DNA from: Cyclobacteriaceae bacterium YHN15 | Lineage (GTDB): Bacteria; Bacteroidota; Bacteroidia; Cytophagales; Cyclobacteriaceae | NCBI GenBank assembly: GCA_003797895.1 | Contig: RKQB01000012.1 | Coordinates: forward strand, 1 to 64,000 | Reading direction: 5' to 3' | DNA length: 64,000 nucleotides | In this document: piece after piece, positions 1-9,018 of the stretch | Position numbering within the stretch: position 1 is the first letter of the stretch | Layout: the number at the start of each line of letters is the position of its first letter | The notes under the pieces: model-generated | Database searches by the model: none | Told to the model about the DNA's origin: nothing | What the model saw: only the letters and a program-made list of their open reading frames with translations | Program-made: the position numbers and the translations under genes

Positions 1-65
1 ATGGATTTCTTGAATTCCTCACTGAATCTCCTGGTTTTGTTGATCGATTTTAAATTTGCTTTCAT
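1..65 (-). CDS. IS3-type transposase OrfA, N-terminal fragment (partial)
   Basis: An ATG at 65 on the minus strand opens a frame running off the left edge. The visible residues include TRRFSEEFKKS after a basic leader. This matches the RRxFSEEFK start of IS3-family OrfA proteins, which carry an N-terminal helix-turn-helix that binds the IS ends. Only 21 codons are visible, so the call depends on this motif and on the IS-like end just upstream. Confidence 0.5.
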   Translation of the reverse strand, partial: MKANLKSINKTRRFSEEFKKS

Positions 66-107
66 GATATAGAGTTGAGTAAAAACGGTCAACCTATATC
101 AGGGACA
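1..107 (-). mobile_element. End of an IS3-family-like insertion sequence, cut by the window edge
   Basis: On the minus strand the stretch starting near 107 reads TGTCCCTGATATAGG, which looks like an IS terminal inverted repeat. It is followed about 40 bases later by the start codon of an OrfA-like transposase. Only this end is visible, so the other terminus and any target duplication cannot be seen. The exact boundary at 107 is inferred from where the repeat-like sequence begins. Confidence 0.5.
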
Positions 108-142
108 TACAACCTTTCATCTTTCACCTTTCACCTTTTACC

Positions 143-1270
143 TTAATTCTTGTAACTGATCTTATAAATACAATTGGCCATATCATCTGATACCAGAAGG
201 CTACCGTCAGGTAATTGCATCACATCCACTGGTCTTCCCCATACATCCTGAGTGTCATGATTGAGCCAGCCTTCCGCGAATACTTCTTCCTTTATCACTT
301 TCTGGTTATTGTCCAAGACGACGTGCGTCAGCTGATATCCGATTTTTTTACTTCTGTTCCAGGAACCGTGCTTGGCGATGAAAATATTGTTTTTGTACTT
401 GGAAGGGAATTGATTGCCGGTATAAAACCTCATGCCCAATGGTGCTGTATGAGGCCCAAGTTTCAACGCTGGCGCAGTGTAGGCACTTTTGTCCTTTCCT
501 TTATTGCCAAACTCAGGATCTTTCACATCTCCGGCATGCCAATAGGGATATCCAAAGTGCATGCCTTTATTCGGGGCATGGTTAAGTTCGCAATCAGGAA
601 TGTCATCTCCCATCATATCTCTGCCATTGTCGGTAAACCATAAATGCTTTGTTTCAGGATGCCAGGCAAACCCCACGGTGTTTCTGACTCCTTTGGCAAA
701 GATTTCCGGTTTTATATTGGCTGAGTTTACATCAATTCTGGTAATTGAAGCAAAGATCTCCTCAGGATCACAAATGTTACAGGGAGCACCTACCGGAACA
801 TAAAGCCAACCATCCGGACCAAATGCAATGAATTTCCATCCATGGTGCGCTTTGTCAGGAAATTGGTCATAAACCACTTCATAAGTAGGGTTTTCAAGGG
901 TTTTCTCAATGTTTTTAAAGCGGAGAATCCTGCTTACTTCGGCTACATAAAGATCACCGTTTTTAAAGGCCACTCCATTGGGCATTCTCAGTCCTTCCGC
1001 CAAAGTGTACTTTTTGTCCGCCTTGCCATCCCCATTGGTGTCTTTAAGTGCATAGACATTTTTGCCTTGTCTGTTTCCCACAAAAATAAGACTGCCATCT
1101 TCGTTCATGGCCAGAGACCGCGCATCCGGGACATCCTCTGCCCAAACAGAAATATGGAATCCCTCAGGCAGTTTGATGGTTTCCAACTGGATGTAACTAT
1201 TGTTTTTTCCCTGCCCGTTACAGGAAAAGGAAATAAGTAAAAGTGAAAACAAGCTGAGATACCTTAACAT
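143..1270 (-). CDS. Sorbosone dehydrogenase-like PQQ beta-propeller lipoprotein
   Basis: A 375-residue exported protein of the L-sorbosone/PQQ-dependent sugar dehydrogenase family, expected to be a six-bladed propeller that oxidises sugars or is a relative without known substrate. The N-terminus is a lipoprotein signal with lipobox LISFSC, so it should be anchored on the envelope. Family motifs seen are LPEGF near the start, GPDGWLYVPVGAPCNIC, GVRNTVGFAWHP, KHGSWNRS and a terminal DGSLLVSDD. There is no cytochrome c CxxCH motif. It is monocistronic and divergent from the ABC-F gene. Family assignment is firm; the substrate is not known. Confidence 0.82.
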   Translation of the reverse strand: MLRYLSLFSLLLISFSCNGQGKNNSYIQLETIKLPEGFHISVWAEDVPDARSLAMNEDGSLIFVGNRQGKNVYALKDTNGDGKADKKYTLAEGLRMPNGVAFKNGDLYVAEVSRILRFKNIEKTLENPTYEVVYDQFPDKAHHGWKFIAFGPDGWLYVPVGAPCNICDPEEIFASITRIDVNSANIKPEIFAKGVRNTVGFAWHPETKHLWFTDNGRDMMGDDIPDCELNHAPNKGMHFGYPYWHAGDVKDPEFGNKGKDKSAYTAPALKLGPHTAPLGMRFYTGNQFPSKYKNNIFIAKHGSWNRSKKIGYQLTHVVLDNNQKVIKEEVFAEGWLNHDTQDVWGRPVDVMQLPDGSLLVSDDMANCIYKISYKN

Positions 1271-1387
1271 AAGTATTTGGTTGAATTGGGTTAGATTAAA
1301 GATGTAAATTCAAGTTAAGTTAAGGTAATTTTTTTGACGGGTCAAAGTATTAATCCATTTTACCCGTTTTTTAACGTTCAGAATACT

Positions 1388-1395
1388 TATTTTTG
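1388..1395 (+). promoter_or_regulatory. Bacteroidota-type -7 box (TATTTTTG) for the ABC-F gene
   Basis: TATTTTTG fits the Bacteroidota TAnnTTTG -7 consensus. The best ABC-F start codon is only five bases beyond it, so transcription from here would give an almost leaderless mRNA. The -33 region is weak. It may be coincidental. Confidence 0.4.
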
Positions 1396-1399
1396 CGCC

Positions 1400-3325
1400 A
1401 TGATATCCATCAACAATCTTTCTTATTACATTGGAGGCAGAGCATTGTATGAAAATGCATCCCTACATATTAAACCAAAAGATAAAATCGGTCTGGTAGG
1501 TCTTAACGGAACCGGAAAGTCTACCTTGTTGAAAATCATCAACGGAGATTTTCAGCAGAGTTCCGGAGAATTACAAAAAGCGAAAGATTGTACCATAGGT
1601 TTTTTGAACCAGGATTTGCTTTCCTATCAATCCGAAGACAGTATTCTGGATGTGGCTTTGGAGGCATTCAAGGACACTTTGAAGTTGCAGGAGGATATAG
1701 AGTTAGTCCTCAAACAGATGGAAACAGACCATTCGGATGAAATCATCAATAAATTAGCGAGACTACAGGACCAGTTTGAGGCCAATGAAGGGTATACCAT
1801 CAAAGCCAAAGCTGAGGAAGTTTTGGAAGGAATAGGTTTTTCGACTCCTGATTTGAGCAGACCTCTAAAAACCTTCTCAGGAGGTTGGAGAATGAGGGTG
1901 ATGTTAGCCAAGTTACTTTTGGAAAAGCCATCATTATTGATGCTTGATGAACCTACCAACCACCTTGATCTTCCTTCTATTCAATGGGTTGAGAATTACC
2001 TCAAAACTTACGAAGGAGCCGTAATTGTAGTTTCGCATGATCAGGAATTTCTGGATAATTGTGTCAGCAGTATTGTGGAGGTATCCAATGGGAATCTTAC
2101 CCTGTATTCTGGCAACTATTCTTTCTATCAAAAAGAAAAGAAAGAAAGGATGGAAATCCAACAGAATGCGTATGAAAACCAACAGCAAATGATCAAGCAG
2201 ACAGAGCGTTTCATTGAGCGCTTTCGTGCCAAGGCTACCAAATCGAATCAAGTGCAGTCCAGAATCAAAGCACTGGACCGAATGGAGAGAGTGGCAGAGG
2301 TGGTGGATGATAATATTGCGGTCAATTTCAAGTTCCGTTTTACCCAAAAGTCTGGTCGAGATGTAGTGATACTGGATCATGTTTCCAAATCATACGGTGA
2401 TTTGACCATATTAAAGGATACTTCTGCAAGAATCGAAAGGGGGGATAAAATTGCGCTTATCGGCGCCAATGGAAAGGGTAAATCCACATTGCTCCGGATT
2501 ATTGATGGCACGGAAAAAATTCAGGGGAAAAGGGATCAGGGTCACAACGTAATCAAATCCTTTTATGCCCAACATCAACTGGAAGCACTTCATGTTGAAA
2601 ATGAGATTCTTCAGGAATTGCAGCAGGCCGGCTCAGGAAAAACGGATACTGAATTGAGAAATGTATTGGGCTGTTTCCTCTTTTCCAATGATGATGTATT
2701 TAAGAAGATAAAGGTCTTATCCGGTGGGGAAAAATCCAGGGTAGCACTTGCCAAGACCCTTATTTCTGAGGCAAATTTTCTATTATTGGACGAACCTACC
2801 AACCACCTTGATATGCAGTCGGTCAATATACTGATTCAGGCTCTGCAACAATATGAGGGAACTTTCATTACTGTTTCCCACGACAGACATTTTATCAGAG
2901 GCACGGCCAATAAGATTTGGTACATAGAAGAGCACCAAATAAAAGAATATCCAGGGACTTATGATGAATATGTGTTTTGGAAGGAACAACAGGTAGGAAA
3001 TCAAAATAAACCGGATATTGTCAACAAACCAAAGCCTGATAATAGGAAAAAACCAATGGGTGATTTCGAAATCAATCAGGCAAGGAAAGAACTTAAGAAG
3101 AAAGAGCAGGAATTGGGCTCGATTGAAGAAAAAATACTCATTCTGGAGAATAAAAAGACTGAATTGGAGGCCTCTATGGCAGATCCTGAAACTTTTTCGG
3201 ACAGTGCAAAACTTGAAATGCTGAATAAAGATTACCAAAAGCTCAAAATTCAGGAAGAGGAGCTGAATACAAAATGGGAAATATTGGTGGAGGAGATAGG
3301 TGAATTACAGGAAAGCACGGGATAA
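1400..3325 (+). CDS. ABC-F family ATPase (Uup/YdiF-like), ribosome-associated
   Basis: A 641-residue soluble protein with two ATP-binding cassettes and no membrane domain, the layout of ABC-F factors that act in the ribosomal E site or in antibiotic protection. Walker A motifs are GLNGTGKST and GANGKGKST; the signature motifs are SGGWRMR and SGGEKSR; both halves have LLMLDEPTNHLD-type Walker B sequences. A charged coiled-coil C-terminal domain (about residues 540-640) resembles that of Uup. I chose the ATG at 1400 (MISINNLSYY) over an upstream in-frame ATG at 1334, because homology to the family begins there and the upstream residues look non-coding. It is probably a housekeeping paralogue. 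Confidence 0.9.
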   Translation: MISINNLSYYIGGRALYENASLHIKPKDKIGLVGLNGTGKSTLLKIINGDFQQSSGELQKAKDCTIGFLNQDLLSYQSEDSILDVALEAFKDTLKLQEDIELVLKQMETDHSDEIINKLARLQDQFEANEGYTIKAKAEEVLEGIGFSTPDLSRPLKTFSGGWRMRVMLAKLLLEKPSLLMLDEPTNHLDLPSIQWVENYLKTYEGAVIVVSHDQEFLDNCVSSIVEVSNGNLTLYSGNYSFYQKEKKERMEIQQNAYENQQQMIKQTERFIERFRAKATKSNQVQSRIKALDRMERVAEVVDDNIAVNFKFRFTQKSGRDVVILDHVSKSYGDLTILKDTSARIERGDKIALIGANGKGKSTLLRIIDGTEKIQGKRDQGHNVIKSFYAQHQLEALHVENEILQELQQAGSGKTDTELRNVLGCFLFSNDDVFKKIKVLSGGEKSRVALAKTLISEANFLLLDEPTNHLDMQSVNILIQALQQYEGTFITVSHDRHFIRGTANKIWYIEEHQIKEYPGTYDEYVFWKEQQVGNQNKPDIVNKPKPDNRKKPMGDFEINQARKELKKKEQELGSIEEKILILENKKTELEASMADPETFSDSAKLEMLNKDYQKLKIQEEELNTKWEILVEEIGELQESTG

Positions 3326-3374
3326 GTATCGAAACTTTGGCATAATTTTTTATATTAACTTTTAAAAAAAGATT

Positions 3375-4646
3375 ATGCGGGTTCTTATTTTAATTCTCTT
3401 ATTTTTTTCCTTTTCAAAGTTACAACTTCAGGCCCAACAGGTGTATTATGACCGGATATTTGAAGAAAACATCCAATCTGTCCGATTATTTCTAAATACA
3501 GGTGAATTTGAAGCCCAAATGAACTCTCCGGTAATGGAGTTGAATGGGAGCCGACCCCTCATGTTGACCTTTGATGACCTTGCCTATGATCCGGATATGT
3601 ATTCAGCCAAGATCATTCATTGTAATGCAGATTGGACAGCATCGGATTTGAAGGAGCCTGAATATTTAAATGCATACAATGAATTCAATGTGCTGGATTA
3701 CGAAAGGTCAATAGATACCCGAATTCCCTATATCCATTATAACTTCATTATTCCAGGGGTTACAAAAACAGGGAATTATATAGTCAAAGTCTATCGCGGA
3801 AGAGATCAGAACCAAGTGATACTTGTCAAAAGATTTATGGTATTCCAAAATATCATCAATCTGGCAGCAAAGATTGTCCCTCCCAGTCAAACCGAGATAA
3901 GACGTAAGGTGCAACAGATTAATGTAAATGTAAATTACAAATCCAGAGAACTTTTTGACCCCAAGACCAACCTGAAAGTGGTGATCAGACAAAATCAAAG
4001 ATGGGATAATCTAAAAGTATTGACAAGACCCACCATGATCAGAGAAGACATTAAGATGATTGAATACAACCTTTTTGATGGAAGTAATACATTTTGGGCA
4101 GGGAATGAATTTCGATTTGTGGACCTGAGATTTGTCCGGGCAAGGGGAATAAATGTGAGTGCGATCCGAATGGAAAAGGATGTCGTGTATGCAGAAGCAG
4201 GATTGGATAAAATCAGGTCTCCTCATGGAGTATATTCACAATACCTGGATCTGAATGGGCAGTATGCCGTGATGAATATGGAGCGGCGTAACTATGAGCT
4301 TGAAAGTGAATATATGGTAATGACCTTTTATTTGGATGCAGAAGAAGTGACAGAGCAGCCCTATATCATTGGGGCCTTATCTGAATGGGGGTTCAGTCCT
4401 GACGCAAAAATGACATTGAATAAAAACACCGGAAGATATGAGACTACCTTGATTTTAAAACAGGGTTGGTATGATTACCAATATGCCTATAAAAGTGATG
4501 AGGGTTGGAACACTATTCCTATTGAAGGAAGTTTCTTTGAGACTGAAAATGAATATGAAGTTTTTATCTATTATAGGGATATGGGTTCCAGATATGATGA
4601 GCTTATAAGCTACTTCAATCTTAACCCGAATAAAAGGAGACTTTAA
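3375..4646 (+). CDS. Type IX secretion system plug protein (DUF5103)
   Basis: A 423-residue secreted protein with a signal peptide ending near LQLQAQQ. The body matches the DUF5103 family, whose Flavobacterium member closes the large SprA translocon of the type IX secretion system. Features seen are an early YDRIFEENIQSV, the HCNADW motif, KTGNYIVKVY and the YDYQYAY segment near the C-terminus; beta-rich and Tyr/Asn-rich throughout. It lies 49 bases after the ABC-F gene and could be co-transcribed. It ends at a strong bidirectional terminator shared with the convergent cas6-like gene. Other T9SS genes are not in the window, as is usual for this scattered system. Confidence 0.85.
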   Translation: MRVLILILLFFSFSKLQLQAQQVYYDRIFEENIQSVRLFLNTGEFEAQMNSPVMELNGSRPLMLTFDDLAYDPDMYSAKIIHCNADWTASDLKEPEYLNAYNEFNVLDYERSIDTRIPYIHYNFIIPGVTKTGNYIVKVYRGRDQNQVILVKRFMVFQNIINLAAKIVPPSQTEIRRKVQQINVNVNYKSRELFDPKTNLKVVIRQNQRWDNLKVLTRPTMIREDIKMIEYNLFDGSNTFWAGNEFRFVDLRFVRARGINVSAIRMEKDVVYAEAGLDKIRSPHGVYSQYLDLNGQYAVMNMERRNYELESEYMVMTFYLDAEEVTEQPYIIGALSEWGFSPDAKMTLNKNTGRYETTLILKQGWYDYQYAYKSDEGWNTIPIEGSFFETENEYEVFIYYRDMGSRYDELISYFNLNPNKRRL

Positions 4647-4703
4647 ATAGCGTAAATAATGTATAAGGGAAACGGTGGAGAGATAAATCAATATTTGAAG
4701 CGA

Positions 4704-4736
4704 AAAAAAATCCCGGTCATCTGACCGGGATTTTTT
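4704..4736. terminator. Bidirectional rho-independent terminator
   Basis: A-run, TCCCGGTCA, a two-base loop, TGACCGGGA, T-run. The perfect 9-bp GC-rich stem has A and T tracts on both sides, so it can end both the plug gene (+) and the cas6-like gene (-), whose stop codon overlaps it. Confidence 0.9.
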
Positions 4737-5607
4737 ACAATTCTTCTTGTCCTTCTCCCAAATTCTGAGATTTGTCTTTCTCTTGTTGCGCTTTGTAAGG
4801 GATGAATCCCTCTCGCTTGAATTTGTAAGGTTCTGTCCTTTGACTCGGTAAATGGTTTGCCAGGTCAAGCATCCCAAAGCCTTTGTGTGTAAAGGCTCCC
4901 AAACCACATTTAAAGACAAAATCCTGAACTTCAGGTGCGGCATATAAAGTAAATGGAAGGGTGTAGCCTCTTACTTCATACTTGACATCCATGTCGTAGA
5001 CAGAATAAATTCTGGCAAATTTCTTTTGCTGCTCTCTAAGCTTGTTTACGTAATTCATGTCCGGTACCACTTGGAATTTATAGAAAGATTCCATTTGTTC
5101 CTGGGAATACCATCCGGACCTTTCCATTCTGGTCAGCGTTGATTCATACAATAGATCAGAAAACTCATCTGTATCCGGATTGATGAAACGCTTTCCTGAC
5201 TCATCGTTGAAAGTAGGTGTGATAAGAACCAAAGGGGAAATACAAACAAATTTGTTTGAAGTCTCCAAAGTGGGTTCAAATTCCTGCTCTGTGTACTCAG
5301 GGGAAAGAATGAGATTTCCTAACTCAATTTTCGGAGTGTCAAATACCTGTTCCAGCAAATAGTCCACAAAATCTTCATTGGGTGATGAAAGCACTAGGGT
5401 AACTAAACTGGAATAGTAATGTAATCCGCTTCTACTTACCTTGGTCTGACCTTTTAGACCAGAGAAGTTGAAGTAATTGTAGTTGAAAAACTCTTCACGC
5501 CCACCTTTTACGATGAGGCCCTTTAGGAACTGTGCCAGAATGTACTGGTGATGAAAGGGTAAATAAGCTCCTTTGTTTTTTAGGGAAAATATTAGTCTTA
5601 TTCTCAC
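4735..5607 (-). CDS. Stand-alone Cas6-family RAMP endoribonuclease-like protein
   Basis: A 290-residue protein resembling Cas6, the CRISPR RNA-processing RAMP with two ferredoxin-like folds. The hallmark is the glycine-rich loop near the C-terminus, GLGAFTHKGFG (residues 235-245), fitting GxGxxxxxGFG. The N-terminal MRIRLIFSLKNKG followed by a helix containing LPFHHQYILAQFL, and FNFSGLK near residue 47, also fit. His19/His20 are candidates, but a His at the usual Cas6 catalytic position after the first helix is not evident (that region reads FFNYNYFNFSG). A charged tail of about 40 residues follows the RAMP core. There is no CRISPR array and no other cas gene in the window, so it is an orphan. 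It has its own -7 box. Confidence 0.78.
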   Translation of the reverse strand: MRIRLIFSLKNKGAYLPFHHQYILAQFLKGLIVKGGREEFFNYNYFNFSGLKGQTKVSRSGLHYYSSLVTLVLSSPNEDFVDYLLEQVFDTPKIELGNLILSPEYTEQEFEPTLETSNKFVCISPLVLITPTFNDESGKRFINPDTDEFSDLLYESTLTRMERSGWYSQEQMESFYKFQVVPDMNYVNKLREQQKKFARIYSVYDMDVKYEVRGYTLPFTLYAAPEVQDFVFKCGLGAFTHKGFGMLDLANHLPSQRTEPYKFKREGFIPYKAQQEKDKSQNLGEGQEEL

Positions 5608-5679
5608 GGTTTTAAAAATAAAATTTAAACAATAATTAAACTCAAGTTACTAACTGGATGTAATTTGTTTGGTTTCTTG

Positions 5680-5687
5680 CAAAAGTA
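5680..5687 (-). promoter_or_regulatory. -7 box (TACTTTTG) for the cas6-like gene
   Basis: On the minus strand TACTTTTG matches TAnnTTTG and lies about 70 bases before the cas6-like start codon. This suggests the gene is expressed on its own and not only by read-through from ychF. The -33 element is not clear. Confidence 0.5.
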
Positions 5688-5708
5688 CAAATTTTTTTCA
5701 AGAATTTG

Positions 5709-6806
5709 TTAAACATTGAACCTAAAATGCATAATATCTCCATCCAATACTTCATATTGTTTACCTTCTATTGCAATTTTACCATTATCCCTACAGGCTG
5801 CTTCGGTTTTATACTTTTCATAGTCGCTTAGTTTGATTACTTCCGCTTTAATAAAACCTCTTTCGAAATCCGTATGGATCACCCCTGCTGCCTGAGGAGC
5901 TTTCCATCCTCTTTTTATCGTCCATGCCCTGACCTCCTGCACACCGGCTGTGAAGTAGGTAATCAGGTCCAATAATTTATAAGCCGCACTGATCAGACGG
6001 TTAAGCCCGCTTTCCTCCAAGCCGTATTCACTTAAAAAAACGGATTTCTCTTCAGGATCATCAAATTCCGCAATCTGGGATTCAATGGAAGCGCATAATA
6101 CAATGACTTCTGCATTTTCATCCTTGACATTTTCTTTTAAGCGGTCCACAAATTGATTTCCGGTCAGAATACTTCCTTCATCTACATTGGCAACATACAA
6201 TACAGGTTTGATCGTCAACAGGTGAAGGTCTCTTACTGCTTCCAAGTCCTCTTTTTCTACAGGTATGGCCCTGGCATTTTTGCCGGATTCCAACCCCTTT
6301 TTGAATGCCTGTAAAGTTTCCAGATCTTTCTTTGCCCTGGCATCCCCTGATTTGGCAATTTTTTCAATCCTTGCAATCTTCTTTTCCACAGATTCCAGAT
6401 CCTTTAGTTGGAGTTCCGTATCTATTACCTCTTTATCAAAAACGGGATCTACGCTTCCTGCCACGTGTACAATGTTGTCATCCTGAAAACACCTGATCAC
6501 ATGGATAATGGCATCTACCTCTCTGATGTTTGCCAGGAATTTGTTGCCCAATCCCTCTCCTTTGCTGGCGCCTTTTACCAGACCGGCAATATCTACAAAT
6601 TCAATCACAGTAGGAACTACCCTGTTGGGTTTGACCAAGGATTCCAAAATTTGAAGTCTTTTATCCGGAACAGTAACCACACCTACATTGGGTTCTATCG
6701 TGCAAAAAGGGAAATTTGCTGCTTCCGCTTTCGCACTGGATAAAGCATTGAATAAAGTAGATTTTCCTACGTTGGGAAGGCCAACGATACCACATTGTAA
6801 AGCCAT
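5709..6806 (-). CDS. ychF: Ribosome-binding ATPase YchF
   Basis: A 365-residue Obg-family P-loop protein of normal YchF length. G1 is GLPNVGKST, followed by the diagnostic NFPFCTIEPNVG switch region and DIAGLVKGASKGEGLGNKFL. The G4 position reads NVDE instead of NKxD, which explains the ATP preference of this family. A coiled-coil region spans about 130-200, and a TGS domain at the C-terminus carries FTAGVQEVRAWTI and GVIHTDFERGFI. It is expected to bind ribosomes and modulate stress-dependent translation. It lies 17 bases downstream of the AI-2E permease gene, so the two probably form an operon. Confidence 0.96.
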   Translation of the reverse strand: MALQCGIVGLPNVGKSTLFNALSSAKAEAANFPFCTIEPNVGVVTVPDKRLQILESLVKPNRVVPTVIEFVDIAGLVKGASKGEGLGNKFLANIREVDAIIHVIRCFQDDNIVHVAGSVDPVFDKEVIDTELQLKDLESVEKKIARIEKIAKSGDARAKKDLETLQAFKKGLESGKNARAIPVEKEDLEAVRDLHLLTIKPVLYVANVDEGSILTGNQFVDRLKENVKDENAEVIVLCASIESQIAEFDDPEEKSVFLSEYGLEESGLNRLISAAYKLLDLITYFTAGVQEVRAWTIKRGWKAPQAAGVIHTDFERGFIKAEVIKLSDYEKYKTEAACRDNGKIAIEGKQYEVLDGDIMHFRFNV

Positions 6807-6823
6807 TTATGATTTTTTTCTTT

Positions 6824-7906
6824 TTACAGTTTAAATATTCTGTACTCCCTGTAACCCTTAAAGAACTCCAAAAAGGATACCCTAAAGATCGTGTAAACAG
6901 GAATCGCAAATATCATCCCAAGGATGCCTGCGATTTTTGCACCGGCAAAGATAATAACAAAAATTTCAAGAGGATGCGCTTTTACGGATTTGGAGAAAAT
7001 TAAAGGCTGAAGAAGCACATTATCCGTCAATTGAACTACTGAGAAAACAGACAGTATTTTGATCACCATAAAAATAATTTCATTGGATGATTCAAAAGTC
7101 CCGGTAGATAAGCCCACTATAGTTCCAAATGCTGCACCTAAAATGGGTCCTGCATAAGGGATTAAATTAGCCACAGCTGCAAACATTGCTATGGTCAGGG
7201 CATACTCAATGCCCATTAATGTCAGACCGATTGCAGCCAAGGAGAAAATACAGGTCAATTGAATCAAAAGGCCAACTAAATAATTTGAAAGCAGTCTTTC
7301 CACTTTATTGAAGGTAGATACCGCTAATTCAAAATAAGCATTCGGTATAAGGCCCATGATGTTTCTCCGAAGTAAACCATTTTCAAGCAGCAGGAAAAAA
7401 GTAATAAAACCTATTGCCATGATGCCAAGCAATATGGAACTTGTTGTATTCAAAACCGTATTGACGATTCCCTGAAAATTCAAACCGCTGAAACTTGTGA
7501 CCAGATTTTCCCTTACTTGTTTTATTAGAAAGCCCGGTTCACTTTTTACGATTTCATACTGTATTAATAAATCCTCCACCTTTCCAACAGGATTTTGAAT
7601 CTGCTGATAGATGTAATCCAAGTCATAGGTGGAGATGTTTTGAATCTGTATACTTATCAGTGGAACAAAGAGCGCACCTATGAGAGAAATCACTATGCCG
7701 ACCACAATATATGAAATGAAAATAGACAGCCATCGTGGTAAATGGGCCCCTAAAATATGAAAAGAATTAATTCTGTTGGTTAATGGCCGAAGAATAGCAG
7801 CAATTACCAGAGAAAAAATAAAGTAAAGTGTAATATTTGAAAAATACCATCCCGCCACAAAAAGCAGCAACAAAATCAAAAGAAGGTATAGGACTGGCTT
7901 TTTCAT
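6824..7906 (-). CDS. AI-2E (PerM/YhhT) family membrane transporter, copy 1
   Basis: A 360-residue polytopic membrane protein. The N-terminal hydrophobic pair (LLLILLLLFVAGWYF and FIFSLVIAAIL), a central soluble-looking stretch and a block of helices after residue 150 fit the AI-2E transporter family. The conserved PYAGPILGA segment is present (about residues 250-260). Members have been linked to autoinducer-2 export or ion exchange, but the substrate here cannot be read from sequence. It precedes ychF by 17 bases. A second family member lies at 19469-20557. Confidence 0.85.
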   Translation of the reverse strand: MKKPVLYLLLILLLLFVAGWYFSNITLYFIFSLVIAAILRPLTNRINSFHILGAHLPRWLSIFISYIVVGIVISLIGALFVPLISIQIQNISTYDLDYIYQQIQNPVGKVEDLLIQYEIVKSEPGFLIKQVRENLVTSFSGLNFQGIVNTVLNTTSSILLGIMAIGFITFFLLLENGLLRRNIMGLIPNAYFELAVSTFNKVERLLSNYLVGLLIQLTCIFSLAAIGLTLMGIEYALTIAMFAAVANLIPYAGPILGAAFGTIVGLSTGTFESSNEIIFMVIKILSVFSVVQLTDNVLLQPLIFSKSVKAHPLEIFVIIFAGAKIAGILGMIFAIPVYTIFRVSFLEFFKGYREYRIFKL

Positions 7907-8029
7907 TTTTGAATAAAAAAAGAAAAGAAAGAAGCTTATTCAACTTAATATACAGTATAAGTTGTGTTAAGACAAATGACAATTTGTCCAATAAAGCTCC
8001 TTTCTTTGAAATAAATTAATAGAAGGATA

Positions 8030-8359
8030 TTAATCCCACTTCAATTCATCATCCAATTCGTTTTCTGACTCTTCTCTGTCAAATTGAGAAAAATCAAAAT
8101 CGGCCATTAAATCATTTTTAACGTGATCTACCGTATCCTGAAGTGCTTCAAGAAACTTTGCAAAATCCTCTTTATAAAGGAAAATCTTGTGTTTCTCAAA
8201 GGTGAAAGAATCATCTCTCATCTTTCTTTTGCTTTCAGTAATTGTTAAGTAGTAATCGTTTGATTTTGTTGCCTTAACATCAAAAAAATAAGTTCTTTTT
8301 CCTGCTTTTACTCTCTTGGAGAAGATCTCTTCTCTGTCATTTCCTCTGTTATCTTCCAC
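8030..8359 (-). CDS. PUR-alpha-like nucleic-acid-binding protein (DUF3276)
   Basis: A 109-residue protein matching the DUF3276/PUR-alpha-like family found across Bacteroidota and spirochaetes. Seen are the conserved FSKRVKAGKRTYFFDVKAT strand pair, the YYLTITESK strand, KHKIFLYKEDFAKF, and an acidic tail rich in Asp/Glu. The Borrelia homologue BpuR binds DNA and RNA and regulates expression; a similar role here is inference. It is a small single gene between the AI-2E permease and the ferredoxin. Confidence 0.85.
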   Translation of the reverse strand: MEDNRGNDREEIFSKRVKAGKRTYFFDVKATKSNDYYLTITESKRKMRDDSFTFEKHKIFLYKEDFAKFLEALQDTVDHVKNDLMADFDFSQFDREESENELDDELKWD

Positions 8360-8549
8360 TTTTAAAAGAATTAAGTTGTATGTGTTTGGAATATTTTGGC
8401 ACCAAGATAAACGAATTCACAAAATATATTCAAGCGATTTATGAGTTTTTTTTAATTATAAGGTTCAGATCGTAAAGTAATCTTTAAAAAACCGATATTT
8501 TTCGTCTGATAGGTATAGCTGCTAAAAGAATAAGGGCCTTGATTGCCCT

Positions 8550-8897
8550 TTATTCTCCATGCATAAAGATCTTTTTCGCCATAAGGTCTTCCTCCGTCTC
8601 TCTGTGTTCCGGATCATCCACACAGCAATCCACCGGACAAACAGCAGCACATTGAGGTTCCTCATGGAATCCGGTACATTCTGTGCATTTTTCAGTCACG
8701 ATGTAGTAAAACTCATCAGAAACAGGTTTTTGCTTTTGATTTGCATCTATAACTGTACCATCCGGTAGCGTTACTTCCTTTAATTTAGTCCCTCCAGCCC
8801 ATGTCCATTCAATTCCTCCTTCATATATAGCAGTGTTCGGACATTCTGGTTCGCATGCACCGCAGTTGATGCATTCGTCTGTTATCATTATAGCCAT
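8550..8897 (-). CDS. Bacterial-type 2x[4Fe-4S] ferredoxin
   Basis: A 115-residue dicluster ferredoxin. The first cluster motif is CINCGACEPECP (C9, C12, C15, C19). The second set is CTEC, then C83, C87 and CC at 91-92 in PQCAAVCPVDCC, with an 8-residue insertion between its first and second Cys pairs, as in the YfhL/Allochromatium-type ferredoxins. It also has the C-terminal helical extension typical of that group. It should be a low-potential electron carrier in the cytoplasm. It is divergently transcribed from the acyl-CoA reductase gene, which may be its partner (inference from context). Confidence 0.92.
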   Translation of the reverse strand: MAIMITDECINCGACEPECPNTAIYEGGIEWTWAGGTKLKEVTLPDGTVIDANQKQKPVSDEFYYIVTEKCTECTGFHEEPQCAAVCPVDCCVDDPEHRETEEDLMAKKIFMHGE

Positions 8898-8922
8898 AAC
8901 AAGTTCAATTTTAATTTATCTT

Positions 8923-8930
8923 CAAAATTA
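8923..8930 (-). promoter_or_regulatory. Promoter (TTG, 21 nt, TAATTTTG) for the ferredoxin gene
   Basis: Minus-strand TAATTTTG matches TAnnTTTG. A TTG lies 21 bases upstream after a T-run, the expected -33/-7 spacing of Bacteroidota promoters. The start codon is about 25 bases downstream. Confidence 0.65.
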
Positions 8931-9018
8931 ATAAGTAATTAACATTCTATCCAAAAAAAAAGTTGTCATACTAACTAATTTATATTCATTCTCCCAAAAA
9001 ATATTTTTAGTGAAATCC

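Noticed and set aside
7954..7995. Dyads AACTTAATATACAGTATAAGTT and GACAAATGACAATTTGTC upstream of the first AI-2E gene
   Set aside because: They are short and imperfect in an AT-rich gap; an operator is possible but cannot be supported by one copy.
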